Numbered from the stretch's first letter, positions 11,203 to 21,957 are shown. The stretch: 64,000 bases of DNA from Cylindrotheca closterium (GCA_933822405.4 CAKOGP040000779.1:200291-264290); one strand, 5' to 3'. Numbers and translations: made by a program. The notes: a model not told the origin generated them from the letters alone.

Positions 11203-13053
11203 ATGCCCAAACCTCATCGCATCAAGAAGAATGATGCTGCTTCAACCACCCAGCAGCACGTCATCCCTACAAGAACTTACAAGCCGCATCAAACCACCAG
11301 CTTGGAATCTCCGCTCTTGCATCTGATTCTTCAACCATGCCTGAGTTTCTTGCAGCCACTCTTGGCGAGTCTCTATCGACTTCGTGGCATTCTGGCACAT
11401 CCCACGAGAATCAACGTGGTTCCTGATTTCATGGCAGGCTTCTTGCCAGCTCACCTTGCCTCTACTGCAGTGGGAGACTTGATTTTGTTAGTTCCCATTC
11501 TGACCTTTATTTTGCGTGGCGCCCATTACACCTTTGTGTCGCCCTCGTTGGAATTGGGTGGCTACATGTCGGCCTACTGCATCTTTGTGGCGTATCTAAC
11601 AGCCAGCAAATCTAATTCCCTCTTTACCTGGTTGTTTGGAATCCCATACGAGCGTCTCATTGGATTGCACTGGTTCGCCTCTGTGTCAGGAGTCGTCCTG
11701 GGTGCCTTTCATTGTTATGTGTCCTATGCGTTTGGAGGAGATGATGATGGAGACTCGCGATTCTCCAAAGCCTTTGTGGGAGGGACTCCCAACTTGGGCC
11801 GATTTCTCTTTGACGGGGTAAACAATTCGTCGGGAACCATTTTGCTAACGTCCATGGGAGGCATGGTCCTGATGAGTTTCTTTCAATTCCTCCGCCGCTA
11901 TGCTTTCAATATTTGGTATTTGCTGCATGTGGTCTTTGGCATTTTGATTTTGATCATGTTGTTTGTTCACAGTGTTCCATCAGCTGCTTTTGTCACGGCC
12001 TGGTGGGCCTTGGACTTGGTTGTTCGATATGCTGTCATGGCCGGCCTCCAAAATGTGACTCGCGCCAAACTACGCATTCTTGGAAGCAAGAAGAAGGGGG
12101 CTCGTGTGGTGGAACTCATTGTCAAGAAACCGAAAGGATTTCAATACAATGCGGGACAATTTGTTCGCTTGGCGGTGCCAGCAATTTCGGCTGTGGAATT
12201 CCATCCCATTTCCATTGCTTCAGCTCCCGATGAACAGTATGTTGTATTGCAAATTCGAGAGTTGGGAGATTGGACAGAACGCTTGTGTCAATTGGCCGAA
12301 ACAACCGAGTTTACAGATGTTCTGCTCGAAGGTCCCTATGGGGCAATGTCGGTTGACTTGGAAGACGACAATAAATACACAATGGTGTTGTGTGTCTCGG
12401 GTGGCATCGGTGTGACACCCTGTCAATCCGTTGCGAAGCATCTCTTGTTGAAACATCGACAAGAAGGCCGTCACTTGAAAAAGCTAAACTTTGTTTGGGC
12501 AGTCCGTGACTTGCAAATGGTCCAAGATATGCCTCCCTTGTTCCTGGGATCGACACCAAACTCGATGGAGGACGAGGAGGCGAATATTACTAATCCAACT
12601 ATACCAAGAGAAAACTACTCCAAGTCCAGCCCCGAGTTTCAACGAATGATGGAACGATCGGATGACCTTTGCAGTGGTGCGATGGATACTAGAGATTCAT
12701 CACAATCCACAACTCACCCATTGGATATCGCAAAGCTGCCCCGTCGTCCTGCAGTGGTCCAAGCGGACATTTATCATACTAAGAGAAGCAGCAGCAGCAA
12801 CAGCAACATGACATCAAATGGGCAGCTTCCGTACAATTTGTACAGTGGACGACCCGATTTGGATCGAATCTTTGACGAAATGAAACGAAGTGCCATTGCC
12901 ATGGGAGCGAGCAATATTGCTGTCATTGGATGTGGTCCACTGGCACTGATAGAGTCTGTGCAAGAGGCTTGTCGCAAACACAGCTCCAGTGTTTTAAGCA
13001 CGGGGGGTGATGCAGTCTTTTTCGACTTTCACAAGGAACATTTTGAACTATAA
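11203..13053 (+). CDS. Ferric reductase / NADPH-oxidase-type transmembrane oxidoreductase (copy A)
   Basis: Single exon, 616 aa. The N-terminal half is a ferric-reductase-type heme membrane domain with the expected four His: 156 and 170 on one helix (GLHWFASVSGVVLGAFH), 242 and 256 on another (LLHVVFGILILIMLFVH). The C-terminal half is a flavin reductase module: FAD-binding HPISIASAP (334-342), EGPYG, and the nicotinamide-nucleotide loop GGIGVTP (400-406). A variable Ser-rich insert precedes the last strand, and the end SVLSTGGDAVFFDFHKEHFEL is typical of the family terminus. It should move electrons from cytosolic NAD(P)H across the membrane to ferric iron, cupric iron or oxygen; the sequence does not decide which. 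Paralog at 25082-26953. Confidence 0.9.
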   Translation: MPKPHRIKKNDAASTTQQHVIPTRTYKPHQTTSLESPLLHLILQPCLSFLQPLLASLYRLRGILAHPTRINVVPDFMAGFLPAHLASTAVGDLILLVPILTFILRGAHYTFVSPSLELGGYMSAYCIFVAYLTASKSNSLFTWLFGIPYERLIGLHWFASVSGVVLGAFHCYVSYAFGGDDDGDSRFSKAFVGGTPNLGRFLFDGVNNSSGTILLTSMGGMVLMSFFQFLRRYAFNIWYLLHVVFGILILIMLFVHSVPSAAFVTAWWALDLVVRYAVMAGLQNVTRAKLRILGSKKKGARVVELIVKKPKGFQYNAGQFVRLAVPAISAVEFHPISIASAPDEQYVVLQIRELGDWTERLCQLAETTEFTDVLLEGPYGAMSVDLEDDNKYTMVLCVSGGIGVTPCQSVAKHLLLKHRQEGRHLKKLNFVWAVRDLQMVQDMPPLFLGSTPNSMEDEEANITNPTIPRENYSKSSPEFQRMMERSDDLCSGAMDTRDSSQSTTHPLDIAKLPRRPAVVQADIYHTKRSSSSNSNMTSNGQLPYNLYSGRPDLDRIFDEMKRSAIAMGASNIAVIGCGPLALIESVQEACRKHSSSVLSTGGDAVFFDFHKEHFEL

Positions 13054-13564
13054 GCAATACGATGCTGAGTCATCTTTTTCTTTTCGACGATTGGACGAAA
13101 AGAAAAGCGGAGCTGATGTCCTGCTCTATTATTTTTGGCTCGAACTGGACCATTGAAGTGATGTTTGTAAAAAGAGGTTGACAACACAAACGATGAATAG
13201 ATGACACAAATAGAGCATGCAGAGAACACCCCCAACGTCAATGGTACCGAATGTGAAACCTGACACAATGGTCGTTGTCACTTGTACGGCGAAGTCCTAG
13301 CTATAATTGAAACCACTAGACACGAGATGTTCAGAGAACTGGTCGCTAGGGCATGTAAAGATTTATTTATTTCATTGTGGGGCGGAGCGGCGCCTCAAAT
13401 GTGTCCTGGCAGCACTATATCGTAGCCAATCTGTTTCTGTTTCATTTTGTCTTGCTGGTCTCCATACGCAAGCGGCAACAATTATTGAAAGAGCAACTGG
13501 AAAACGATCCTATCCTAAGGCACCAAACTCTGTTTCAATTATTCGAAGTTGCTGATACTGTGTA

Positions 13565-13900
13565 GTGACGTTCTTGCGAACGATGATCAGAAATCAGAAT
13601 TTGCAGAACAAGATCAACTCTTTCAAGCGTCAACTTATCTACTACGGTTTTGATAATCTTGGCAATGGTATTTTCGCTCATCCTTGCTTCTTGAAGGACA
13701 AGCGGCACCAATGTGGCCAGATCAACCACACAATTCCCACCAAGAGCCAACGTGAGGGGAAAGCATTGATCTCATCGAGACGAATTCGTGGAAAGGGAGC
13801 CAAACATGCCCTTCGTGAAAGATTGGAGATACCTGGTGCTGCTTCTAGTTATCCGGATACTAAGACCACCAAGAAAGAAGCCCCAATCGATCGCAAGTGA
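13565..13900 (+). pseudogene. Fragment of a heat-shock-factor DNA-binding domain
   Basis: About 50 codons match the C-terminal half of an HSF DNA-binding domain: NSFKRQLIYYGFDNL, then NGIFAHPCFLKDKR. The recognition helix signature SFxRQLxxYGF is intact. The frame has no ATG at its start and has an in-frame stop at 13553-13555. The N-terminal half of the domain is absent upstream. A short stretch in another frame (LFQLFEVADTV) could be its remnant, which would imply deletion plus frame change. HSF families are large in diatoms, so a dead copy is plausible. It could instead be an exon of a spliced gene whose other exons I cannot see. The rest of 13054-14050 shows no gene. Confidence 0.5.
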
Positions 13901-14050
13901 AGATTCCTATCGTCGTGTTACGATATTGAATATGCGACAGATCCCACATGTTCAACACTCAAAGTATACATGATAAACTAATGCGTGAAGGTAATCGGGG
14001 CTTCTATATAGATCTAATCGACACATAAAGCATCTCACATTTTAAAATAA

Positions 14051-17000
14051 TCAGCCACCAGCAGTTTCTATTTTGATAACATTCCCAGTGGCATCGGTTC
14101 GAGATGCGGCTGCTTTGCGATTCAAATTGACGGACGAAACCCAGATGTTTCCCTGAAGCCAGTCGGCAATGGTACTAGAACTGCGCCTCGAGAGCTTGGC
14201 ATTGGCAATAACTTTGCCTTCAGAGCATAGCTCCATCATGGTACCATCTTTCAGAGCTATCCATTTGACAGAAGTAAAAGTTGAACCAGCAACCGATGAG
14301 TCATTGACGGCAGCACCATTGGGATAGTGTGTAATACTGCCATTTTTGTAGACCACAACATATCGTTGGTTCCAAAGAAGGGGAGTTCGGCGGCTTCGGA
14401 TACATAACCAGCCTTTGTGAACCACATTGGTGGATCCCTGTGGTATCCCTTGTAACTTGTGCTGGATAGTAAAGTCAATATGCTCCACCTTTTGGTTCAA
14501 TCCTTCCAACTTTGTTAACTTCGAACTCATGTTTTCCAAGTGTGCTATTACTGCACTATCAGCGCTTGTAGACATGAGTGAATTCGTCCATACTTCTTTT
14601 TGCTGTTCAGAGATCTCTTTTTTAGGACTACCGGCCAGTGGTGCTAAGGAAACGGCAATCTCAGGTTCCATTTCGACGTCTTCAGAAACGGCAATCTCGG
14701 GTTCTATTTCAACATCTCCATTGGTCGAGACTCTCTTTTCAGCAGCTCCGTTTTCTTCTCGAGCTCTAGCAGCCAATTTGGCTTTTGCCTTGTCCATTTC
14801 TTCTATTGACATTTCAAAGCATTTCGATCCAAACTCTTCAAATAGTGGCGCCACGTCTGGGTGCACATATTCCGTTCCATCCTTACTGAATGCCTGGACA
14901 AGACCACAATCCTTGAATCCTTCGTCGTCAATGAGCGAACCAATGCCATCATACGAATCTTGAAGCCTTGCTCTCTGGCTGTCTGTCATGTCACCAGAAG
15001 GGCCTTCAGCCGAAGCGTCGCTGTCTACTCGGTCAGTGAAATTCTCCAGCAAGATATCAGCAAGGCCATCCTCCTCTTCATCGCCTCCCATTTCGTCAAC
15101 AAGCAGACCTTGCATCTCTGCAAAGAGATCCGAAGTCTCCAGCAATTCTTCCTCCGCCCCACTTAATGATGGCAGGGGGAGGCCGAATCCACGACCAATG
15201 GCCAGTCCCACCTGGACAATCTTCAGGCCGATGAGAATAGCAGGTCCATATTTCTTGATCCAATCCCTAGGCATATCAATATCATACCCAATCGCTTCAC
15301 CATCAGTTCCCAGAACTGGCTCCAACGATATTGGGCAGATGAAACATAGCCTTGCCTTTGTTTTGAGCAAGTTGCTTGGATTTGTGGCTTTCTTCATCTT
15401 TGACAGAAACCCGGAGAAACGTTTTTCTTGATGGACTTCTTCGGCCACTGGAAGAATCACAAAATACTTTGGTGATTTCCCTCCTTCAATTATCTCTTTT
15501 AACAGACTATTCGCTGCCTCTTGATAGCTTGTGACTCGCCTTAATGATTCGTGGATCTTGGAAAATCCATTTTGCATGATTTGCCGATTCTCAAGGATAA
15601 GACTTTGCGTCTTGCGTATCTCTTCTCTCAGCTCTTCTGATAATCCAACATTCTTGCCCGGGTGGAAGAAGTCATCCTTGAGAATATTCTCCATCGACGG
15701 TCGCTTCTCTGGGTCGCGTTGAAGAATTCTCTTCAACAATGCTTTTGCGGCATTATCTTGAATATTCCTTTCAAGAACAGTCTCAACATCATATTCTCCC
15801 CAATGATGCAACTGCCGCATCGAATTACCATCAGTGATATCGTCATCATTGTTCACCCTGAACAAAGGCTCCTTGCTGCACATCGTATACAAGAGAACCC
15901 CAAAAGACCAGACATCGAATGAACTATCCGCAAGAACGAGGTCATACATCGAGAACTTCTCGGTTTGAGCCACACTTTTCCTTTGACTGACCATCTTTCC
16001 AGTCTCTGGATGCACAAATGTTTCCTCGATCTCCTCCTCCAAGAACGATCTAACAGCGTATCCTCGAATCGTAGGGCTTGTACTGAACTTTGGAGCACGC
16101 TTTCGCTGCTCTTCTTCGTTCTCATCCTTAAAGTATGAAATGTATTTCTCCTTCTCCTCAAAGTCGACCAGCGGGTAGATCATTTCAGGAGGAAGGACAC
16201 CTGACGAGTATTTTGCACCAGCGAAATCCTCACCCATCTGAGCAGAAGCATCCAAGTCGATCAATGCCAAGTGTCCATTGATGCGGACGACGTTCAACAT
16301 TTTCAAATCCCCGTGTAACAATCCGTGCTTGTGTAGGTATGCAACCGCCTCTCCAATTTCCTTTGCCAGTGTTCGGACTGTGGTCGTATCTGGCCGCTCA
16401 CTTCGAAAGATGGTATCCAAGTTTCGATCCCCGAACGGCATAACAATCACGTGCTTGTATTCCTCCGGAACGTCTGACTCGGATAGATGCGATCGTAGAA
16501 AGCCGCCCAACGCGGATACAAGTCCACTGCTGTTGTTCTCGTCATGATTTCCAATGACTCCAACAACAAATCTCTTGTCCAACTCCTTCTCGTCCCGCCC
16601 CCTTATTTCTCGCAAATACTGGTCTTGCCTTCGCATAAACTTTAGAACTATAGTTTTCCCAAACTCTTCCAAGCAGAAGTGAACAAATTCTGGCCTAGAG
16701 ATCGATCCATCATTATCTACATCCACCCTTGTGACATAATCTTGGATGATTTCAGAATCGTTCGAAACTACCAGCAGATCCTTCAGCGCTTCTTGAAATT
16801 GCTCTCGGCTCAACTCGTCTGGATTATCATCATCGCCCCCGCTATACTTGTCAAATTCGGCCCCGTAATATTGACTCATTTTGGTGTCCTCCGCTTTAAC
16901 TACTATACAAGTTGCAGACTTGTGAATTGGTGGACCCGAAGCAAGATCGTACCGTCCAAGAAAGAGGAGCCTCTCTTCAAAGACAGAACGGATGTGAGAC

Positions 17001-18763
17001 TTGGCAAATTTCATTGCCAAACGGCCATCCAAATCCTTTGCATTTGCTAAGACTCGGACTATGGTCAAATCGGTTGCCTTGATGAACGAAATGAGTTTCT
17101 CGCTTTCTTTAGCATCGTTTCCGACATGATTGGCAAGGAATTGAACCCATCCATGCTGCTTACGAACTGGCGCAGGTCGGCTGGATGATTTCTCAATGAT
17201 CGAGTCGACGTAAGCTTCTTTGACAGCTTGGAGTCTTTTTGATTCAGCACTTTCATTGGTCAGCAGCTCGGAATCTTTGATGGGACTCAACGAATACATT
17301 TGCTCCATCTTTTCTTCCAAGCCAAATGCTTCGACTGGATAGAGTGTTACTAGTCGAATTGCAAGCGCTAGGTTGTCTCCTGCGATATCAATGGATATCA
17401 GCATGGAACATTCCTGGAAAACATCAGTTCCAAAGTTTGTGACAGTCCGTGGTATCTCGATGGTCAAAAGAGAAGCGCATTTGGCGAAGGCTGTATTCAT
17501 GATTGTTTTGAGCACTGCTGTCTTTGGAAAATGGATGTCCGCTAATAACTTGCAGCCTGAGAATGTGTCTTCGGATATCACTTCTAGATTGGGCGGCATG
17601 TGCACAGATGTCAGACTTTTGCAATCGTAGCAAAGGGAATCAGGGAGTGTTTGGAGCATCAGCGCCTCGCTCATATTCATAGTCTTCATTTTATTTCCAC
17701 TAAAAGCACCGTAGCCGACCTTGTCCAGTTTTGGTGGAAATTTAACATCGCCAATTTGACAGGAATCAAAGCAATATTCTCCAAGAAACTTGAGTTCTTT
17801 GGCTCCGTAGAGATCCAAGTCATCAAGTGACTCGCAGTATCCAAAGGCATTCTTGGCGATAATCTTTACGCCTGGTGGTAGTTTGGCTTTTTTTAGCATC
17901 TTGCATTCGTAAAAGCAGTCCGTTGGGATCCGAGTCAGAGAAATAGATTGGCTCAAGTCAACATTCAAAAGCTGACCACAGGTGCTGAATGCCTCGTTAC
18001 CCAACTTGGTCAAACTCTGCGGGGCGATCAACTCTTTCAAGGCATTACAATGCATAAAGGCTTTTGTGCCAATCTCTTCCAATAGGATGGCTTCACTGAA
18101 ATCGACTTCTCTCAAGTGTTGACACTCTTCGAACGCACCGTCGTCAATTTTGACAACCGATAAATCAACTTTCACAGAGAGGACATATTGTGGGATCTTT
18201 TGTCCTTCACCAGTGTATACAAAGTTCTCAATTCCAACCGGTCCAGAAGTGGTGGTCGGTAGTGTTGTTTCCTTCATCATGGAACAACGGGCGAAGACTG
18301 ATTCTTCCATTCGTTCCATAGAACCAACCTTTGAGAAATCCGCTTGCTTCAGTTTTTCACAGCCTTCAAAGGCCTTTTTCTCAATCACCGTCAAGGTAGA
18401 AGGGAAAATGGCTTCTGTAAGTTCCATGCACTCGACAAAGGCAGACTCTCCAATGAATTCCAAAGAATCGCCAAATGTCATGGTTGTCACTGCATAGCAG
18501 TTCTCAAAGGCCTTCTTTCCGATTGTTTTCACGTTTGGTGACAGGTGCATTTCTTTCAGACTATCGCAATTTGCGAAAGCCGAGTTTCCAATGGATTCCA
18601 GCGCCATGGCCTCGCTGAAATCCACCTCGACGAGTTCGTCATAAGAATCAAACAATCCATGGGGTATCGCTTTCAAAGAGGCGTCAATTTTGATACGCTC
18701 CACGTCTTTGGGAGGCTTGGAGGTGCCATCGTACACAAAGACATCATCTTGGTCGTCTCCCAT
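14051..18763 (-). CDS. BspA-type LRR / EF-hand / protein kinase / PH protein
   Basis: Single exon, 1570 aa, ATG at 18763. Residues about 25-460 are LRR_5 (BspA-like) repeats, e.g. SLKEMHLSPNVKTIGKKAFENC. Residues about 560-605 look like a degenerate ankyrin segment leading into a kinase N-lobe (FLGRYDLASG). A complete EF-hand loop (DVDNDGSISRPE, 681-692) lies inside the N-lobe, between the early strands and the VAIK-equivalent Lys in VLKFM (708); the helix-C Glu is in YLREI. The catalytic loop reads HGDLKMLN (817-824), so it keeps Asp, Lys and Asn but not the Arg of HRD. The metal motif is DLD in place of DFG, followed by LPPEM. A Cys/Pro-containing module (CFICPISLEP) follows, and a PH domain occupies about 1447-1542. 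Probably a Ca-responsive signalling kinase; substrates unknown. Confidence 0.8.
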   Translation of the reverse strand: MGDDQDDVFVYDGTSKPPKDVERIKIDASLKAIPHGLFDSYDELVEVDFSEAMALESIGNSAFANCDSLKEMHLSPNVKTIGKKAFENCYAVTTMTFGDSLEFIGESAFVECMELTEAIFPSTLTVIEKKAFEGCEKLKQADFSKVGSMERMEESVFARCSMMKETTLPTTTSGPVGIENFVYTGEGQKIPQYVLSVKVDLSVVKIDDGAFEECQHLREVDFSEAILLEEIGTKAFMHCNALKELIAPQSLTKLGNEAFSTCGQLLNVDLSQSISLTRIPTDCFYECKMLKKAKLPPGVKIIAKNAFGYCESLDDLDLYGAKELKFLGEYCFDSCQIGDVKFPPKLDKVGYGAFSGNKMKTMNMSEALMLQTLPDSLCYDCKSLTSVHMPPNLEVISEDTFSGCKLLADIHFPKTAVLKTIMNTAFAKCASLLTIEIPRTVTNFGTDVFQECSMLISIDIAGDNLALAIRLVTLYPVEAFGLEEKMEQMYSLSPIKDSELLTNESAESKRLQAVKEAYVDSIIEKSSSRPAPVRKQHGWVQFLANHVGNDAKESEKLISFIKATDLTIVRVLANAKDLDGRLAMKFAKSHIRSVFEERLLFLGRYDLASGPPIHKSATCIVVKAEDTKMSQYYGAEFDKYSGGDDDNPDELSREQFQEALKDLLVVSNDSEIIQDYVTRVDVDNDGSISRPEFVHFCLEEFGKTIVLKFMRRQDQYLREIRGRDEKELDKRFVVGVIGNHDENNSSGLVSALGGFLRSHLSESDVPEEYKHVIVMPFGDRNLDTIFRSERPDTTTVRTLAKEIGEAVAYLHKHGLLHGDLKMLNVVRINGHLALIDLDASAQMGEDFAGAKYSSGVLPPEMIYPLVDFEEKEKYISYFKDENEEEQRKRAPKFSTSPTIRGYAVRSFLEEEIEETFVHPETGKMVSQRKSVAQTEKFSMYDLVLADSSFDVWSFGVLLYTMCSKEPLFRVNNDDDITDGNSMRQLHHWGEYDVETVLERNIQDNAAKALLKRILQRDPEKRPSMENILKDDFFHPGKNVGLSEELREEIRKTQSLILENRQIMQNGFSKIHESLRRVTSYQEAANSLLKEIIEGGKSPKYFVILPVAEEVHQEKRFSGFLSKMKKATNPSNLLKTKARLCFICPISLEPVLGTDGEAIGYDIDMPRDWIKKYGPAILIGLKIVQVGLAIGRGFGLPLPSLSGAEEELLETSDLFAEMQGLLVDEMGGDEEEDGLADILLENFTDRVDSDASAEGPSGDMTDSQRARLQDSYDGIGSLIDDEGFKDCGLVQAFSKDGTEYVHPDVAPLFEEFGSKCFEMSIEEMDKAKAKLAARAREENGAAEKRVSTNGDVEIEPEIAVSEDVEMEPEIAVSLAPLAGSPKKEISEQQKEVWTNSLMSTSADSAVIAHLENMSSKLTKLEGLNQKVEHIDFTIQHKLQGIPQGSTNVVHKGWLCIRSRRTPLLWNQRYVVVYKNGSITHYPNGAAVNDSSVAGSTFTSVKWIALKDGTMMELCSEGKVIANAKLSRRSSSTIADWLQGNIWVSSVNLNRKAAASRTDATGNVIKIETAGG

Positions 18764-19261
18764 TTTTGGCCTATTATTATGGAGCTTGTAGATGTGGTGC
18801 TTTCGCAGTGAGGTGCCTGCTTATGGTCATCCGGAACGTTCCCAGATCACGTACGCTGGATGTGGTCACCTCCACAAAGATATTTTCATTTCCGAATGCG
18901 GGGATCGAGACCGCACACGCCGATCCAAAACAGAAACGTGACTGCTGGCGAAGATTCCTATTTCGTGAATCCGCCGACTTCTTTGATCATAGCTACAAAG
19001 TACCTTAAAAAAATATGTATAGTACCTCGGACAAGTAAAAGCAATCAGTACAAGATGGTATAAAAATATGTTCTATAAGTAAGCGTAGATGTAAGACGTA
19101 TGGGTGCCGCTTCCGGTGTGTACCACTCAAGCTAATGGTGGAACATCCTTCAATAGTTGACTGCCAGCATGCATTGGTGTATTTTTTCTTTTTGTTTTCT
19201 ATAATGAATCGTATATGCAAGTTTTCGCTTCCATCAGCAAAGGCCCTAAATGTGGAAAGAA
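18764..19261. other. Intergenic, no gene seen
   Basis: 498 bp lying 5' of the large kinase gene (which reads leftward) and 3' of the small leftward gene at 19262. It probably carries the kinase promoter. No recognisable element or coding signal. Confidence 0.4.
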
Positions 19262-19699
19262 TCAATGTTGGGTGATGTTGCTGGAATTTGAAGGGTTTGT
19301 TTGTAGTATTCTTGTTGGTGCATTGTTTGTGCGATCACCCAGCACTTTTCGACGTTTGCCAGTTGTAGATGGTGCTTGTTGCGTAGTTGTACTACTATGC
19401 TGCCTGTTATGGTGGTGCACAGAGGACGTGGCCATTGTAAATGTCGAAGCGAGAAGATCCCTGGATGGCCAACTAAAAGTTGTTCCATTCATGTTGGGGG
19501 ATATCGTGTAGTTGCTTTGGACACTGGCATTTTCATCAAAGTCTGTCGTTGTTGTATCAAAGGACAAAGTGCCAGAAGTTATCAAGGTTGGAATTTCCCA
19601 CATGTCATCGCCATCGCTTGACGATGATGAGATGGGTTGCCAGGACACTTGTCCATCACTTGTTGGGCGGGTGACGAATTGTTCTTCAAAGATTTGCAT
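19262..19699 (-). CDS. Small Ser/Thr-rich protein of unknown function
   Basis: 145 aa from an ATG at 19699 in a favourable context (AACCATGCA). The protein is rich in Ser, Thr, Asn and Gln, with no membrane segment or signal peptide; it has one basic cluster (GKRRKVL) that could be a nuclear localisation signal. No homology is recognised. Composition and start context favour a real gene over a chance frame. An overlapping frame on the same strand is shorter and less coding-like. Confidence 0.45.
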   Translation of the reverse strand: MQIFEEQFVTRPTSDGQVSWQPISSSSSDGDDMWEIPTLITSGTLSFDTTTTDFDENASVQSNYTISPNMNGTTFSWPSRDLLASTFTMATSSVHHHNRQHSSTTTQQAPSTTGKRRKVLGDRTNNAPTRILQTNPSNSSNITQH

Positions 19700-20780
19700 G
19701 GTTGTTCTTGTTGCTGTTGTCGTTGGAAAAGAAGGTGGGACTTGTTGGTTTGTGTAGCGTTGAGCAAAATAAACTTTGTGATTAGCAGTTGTTGGATTTT
19801 TGTTTCTTGACCGTTATCAGTTTTGTGGCGCCACGGGTTGGTTGTTGTGTGTGTATGATACGATTACTTTGTGGATTCGGTTCTGGATAATTTTTTAGTG
19901 GGATTCGGGCATTACATATGCAATTGCTTACTCACACAATGGCCCAAGATTGGGTGCACATTACTACATTTGGCGATCGCCACTTCATCAACGGCGAAAA
20001 CGAACCGGCGAATCGGTCAACTCGCGCGACATGGGAATGCAAAACTGCCGATAGGAAAAACCAATAATGGGACCGAAATCTTTCATGTGTGATACTCGTC
20101 TTTTATGCCATTCTCATCTCAATCGTGGTGACAACGAAAGAAATCGCTCATATCCAGCCAGGTTCGAGGTGAGGTGACTGACGAGCCTGGGAAAAGCCAT
20201 GTTCTGAATTTATGCCCAGAAGACTCAGTACACAGTATTGCTAGAGGCCAAGTTTACTTTGCAAACCAAGCCTATGATGCCTCTCAAAGTTCTCAGTTGG
20301 AAGGATATGAAAGATTTGTCTTCAATCTCACTGGCAAATAGCCGAATTCTCGCTGGAATTGGACGAATTTCTCAGATTCTCGATTGTCATTAGCCTTGAG
20401 CGAGAACCCTTGGATGCTCTAAAGACTGTTCCGCATACTAATACTGCTTGGATCCGATCTACCGCACGCTACGTCTTCTCGTTTCTCCTCACTGATCACC
20501 CATCGAGAAGTACCGGTAGGCACAATATGAATATGCAAATTCTCGCTCCAATGTGACGTCATCAGTATTTTGGCGACGTCACAGACTACCGGTATGTACC
20601 AATGTTGTCGTAACAGTGGAAGAACCAGTGGGACTGCACAAATCTTCTCACTTTTTTGATACGAAGTCATACTAATATTTGTTTCTATCCAGCATCACAC
20701 TCAGTGGTCACAATTTCAGTTCACTGGTAGTTGTAATACTTGCACCACCATAAAATTGCTTCTTACAGCTTTCTTGCACA
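19700..20780. other. Intergenic region between divergent small genes
   Basis: 1081 bp without a supportable gene. It contains two of the nine TACCGGTA palindromes, at 20511-20518 and 20587-20594, both within 300 bp upstream of the small gene at 20781. Nothing else is recognisable. Confidence 0.4.
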
Positions 20781-21158
20781 ATGGCCCTACAACTGTTCAT
20801 GAACGACTTGATGGAAGAATCAGGAGCACAGTCCATCGTTGTTGTCGCAGACGATGTGACCAACCACACTATTGAGAAGCGGGTATCACTTTTCAGATCG
20901 CTGCAACTGGAGCGGCAAGACAATAACAGCAACGGCAGAATATCACAAGATCATGGGCCGGCGTGTTCCTCCTCGCCGTGTCAAGTTCGAAGAGACGAAG
21001 GAAGCACTGGATCGCTTCAAGATATGAGAGTGAAAAGGGAGCTGCTTGAGGATATGAAGCGCCTTTCATGGGGAGAGCAGCGTTTGCTGTCTCATCGATC
21101 AAGCCCAAGAACTCTGAAGCGAATGTCATGCTTTTACGAACCAAGAAATGATGCATAG
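20781..21158 (+). CDS. Small protein with N-terminal LxxF-motif, new family member 1
   Basis: 125 aa, ATG at 20781 in good context (ACAATGG). The function is not recognised. The first 26 residues (MALQLFMNDLMEESG, then VVVADD) align without gaps to the N-termini of the proteins at 21574-21957 and 61729-62268; the shared pattern is described in the findings. The rest is hydrophilic, with SPCQVRRD and a Lys/Arg-rich C-terminal helix-like region. There is no membrane segment or signal peptide. The neighbouring family member is convergent, 415 bp downstream. Confidence 0.6.
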   Translation: MALQLFMNDLMEESGAQSIVVVADDVTNHTIEKRVSLFRSLQLERQDNNSNGRISQDHGPACSSSPCQVRRDEGSTGSLQDMRVKRELLEDMKRLSWGEQRLLSHRSSPRTLKRMSCFYEPRNDA

Positions 21159-21573
21159 AATACGTCAATAGAAGAAGATAAGAATTAGAGGATTAGAGTA
21201 TTAGATTTTGCTGTATTTTTCCAAAACTACAATCCATATCCTGCTCTTGAGACGGGCTAATGGAGCAGTCTACAACCAAGGTGCGTTCTCAGAGTTGAAC
21301 CACAAATGGCATAGTAGCATCCATCCCAAACACAGCAGGTCTAAAACGCAAAAAATACCCAACGGAGCAAGTCCTTTAAACACGAGAATTCTAAACTGCA
21401 AAGTGCTGAAGCAGTCAAGTTCATATCAAATTGCCCGCAGGCATCAAAACTATAATTATTGTGGTGATTAATTGATCGCTTCTTCTTGTTCTAAAGAGTG
21501 CTGTATAATTGTCGTTGCTAAGCAGCCAATTCTTTCAAACTCGCTGTTTGAATGGTCTCTATTCGTTGGTTCT
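21159..21573. other. Convergent intergenic spacer
   Basis: 415 bp between the 3' ends of two related small genes. AT-rich, with no gene or repeat noted. Confidence 0.4.
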
Positions 21574-21957
21574 TTACTTTGATATCCGGCGGCTTCTTGG
21601 TGCAACCTCTGAGTAAAAGAGTTCCAGACTGCTCCTGTTGGAATCATCATGCTGCTGATCGAGTGTACTATTAGTAGCAGCAGTAGTACTATTGGTGGTA
21701 CATCTTGCTATTGAGACAAGATCATCGTTGCTGCCTTTCCGTGATGGTCGGCTGGGCAGTGAGCTTGACGGCGTTGCCATGCAGCAGCCACCAGGAGCGG
21801 TGGTGGGACGAAACGTGGGGTGTCTCCTCGTACGACTGCGTCTCTTCGGCATGGTCAGTTTTGGGTTTTGAGTGATTCGTGCATCATCTCGAACCAACTG
21901 AGCGTGCTCCATGCCTTTGGTGGCCATGAGTTCCGAGAAGTAGATATGTAGTGCCAT
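21574..21957 (-). CDS. Small protein with N-terminal LxxYF-motif, new family member 2
   Basis: 127 aa from the ATG at 21957. The frame continues upstream to another possible start at 22065, but homology with the two relatives begins exactly at the inner ATG (MALHIYFSELMATKG, then LVRDDA). The remainder is basic and Ser/Thr-rich (PKRRSRTRRHP, a Cys-Cys pair, many Asn/Ser) and probably disordered. No function is recognised. The basic cluster would suit nuclear localisation, but that is inference. Confidence 0.6.
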   Translation of the reverse strand: MALHIYFSELMATKGMEHAQLVRDDARITQNPKLTMPKRRSRTRRHPTFRPTTAPGGCCMATPSSSLPSRPSRKGSNDDLVSIARCTTNSTTAATNSTLDQQHDDSNRSSLELFYSEVAPRSRRISK

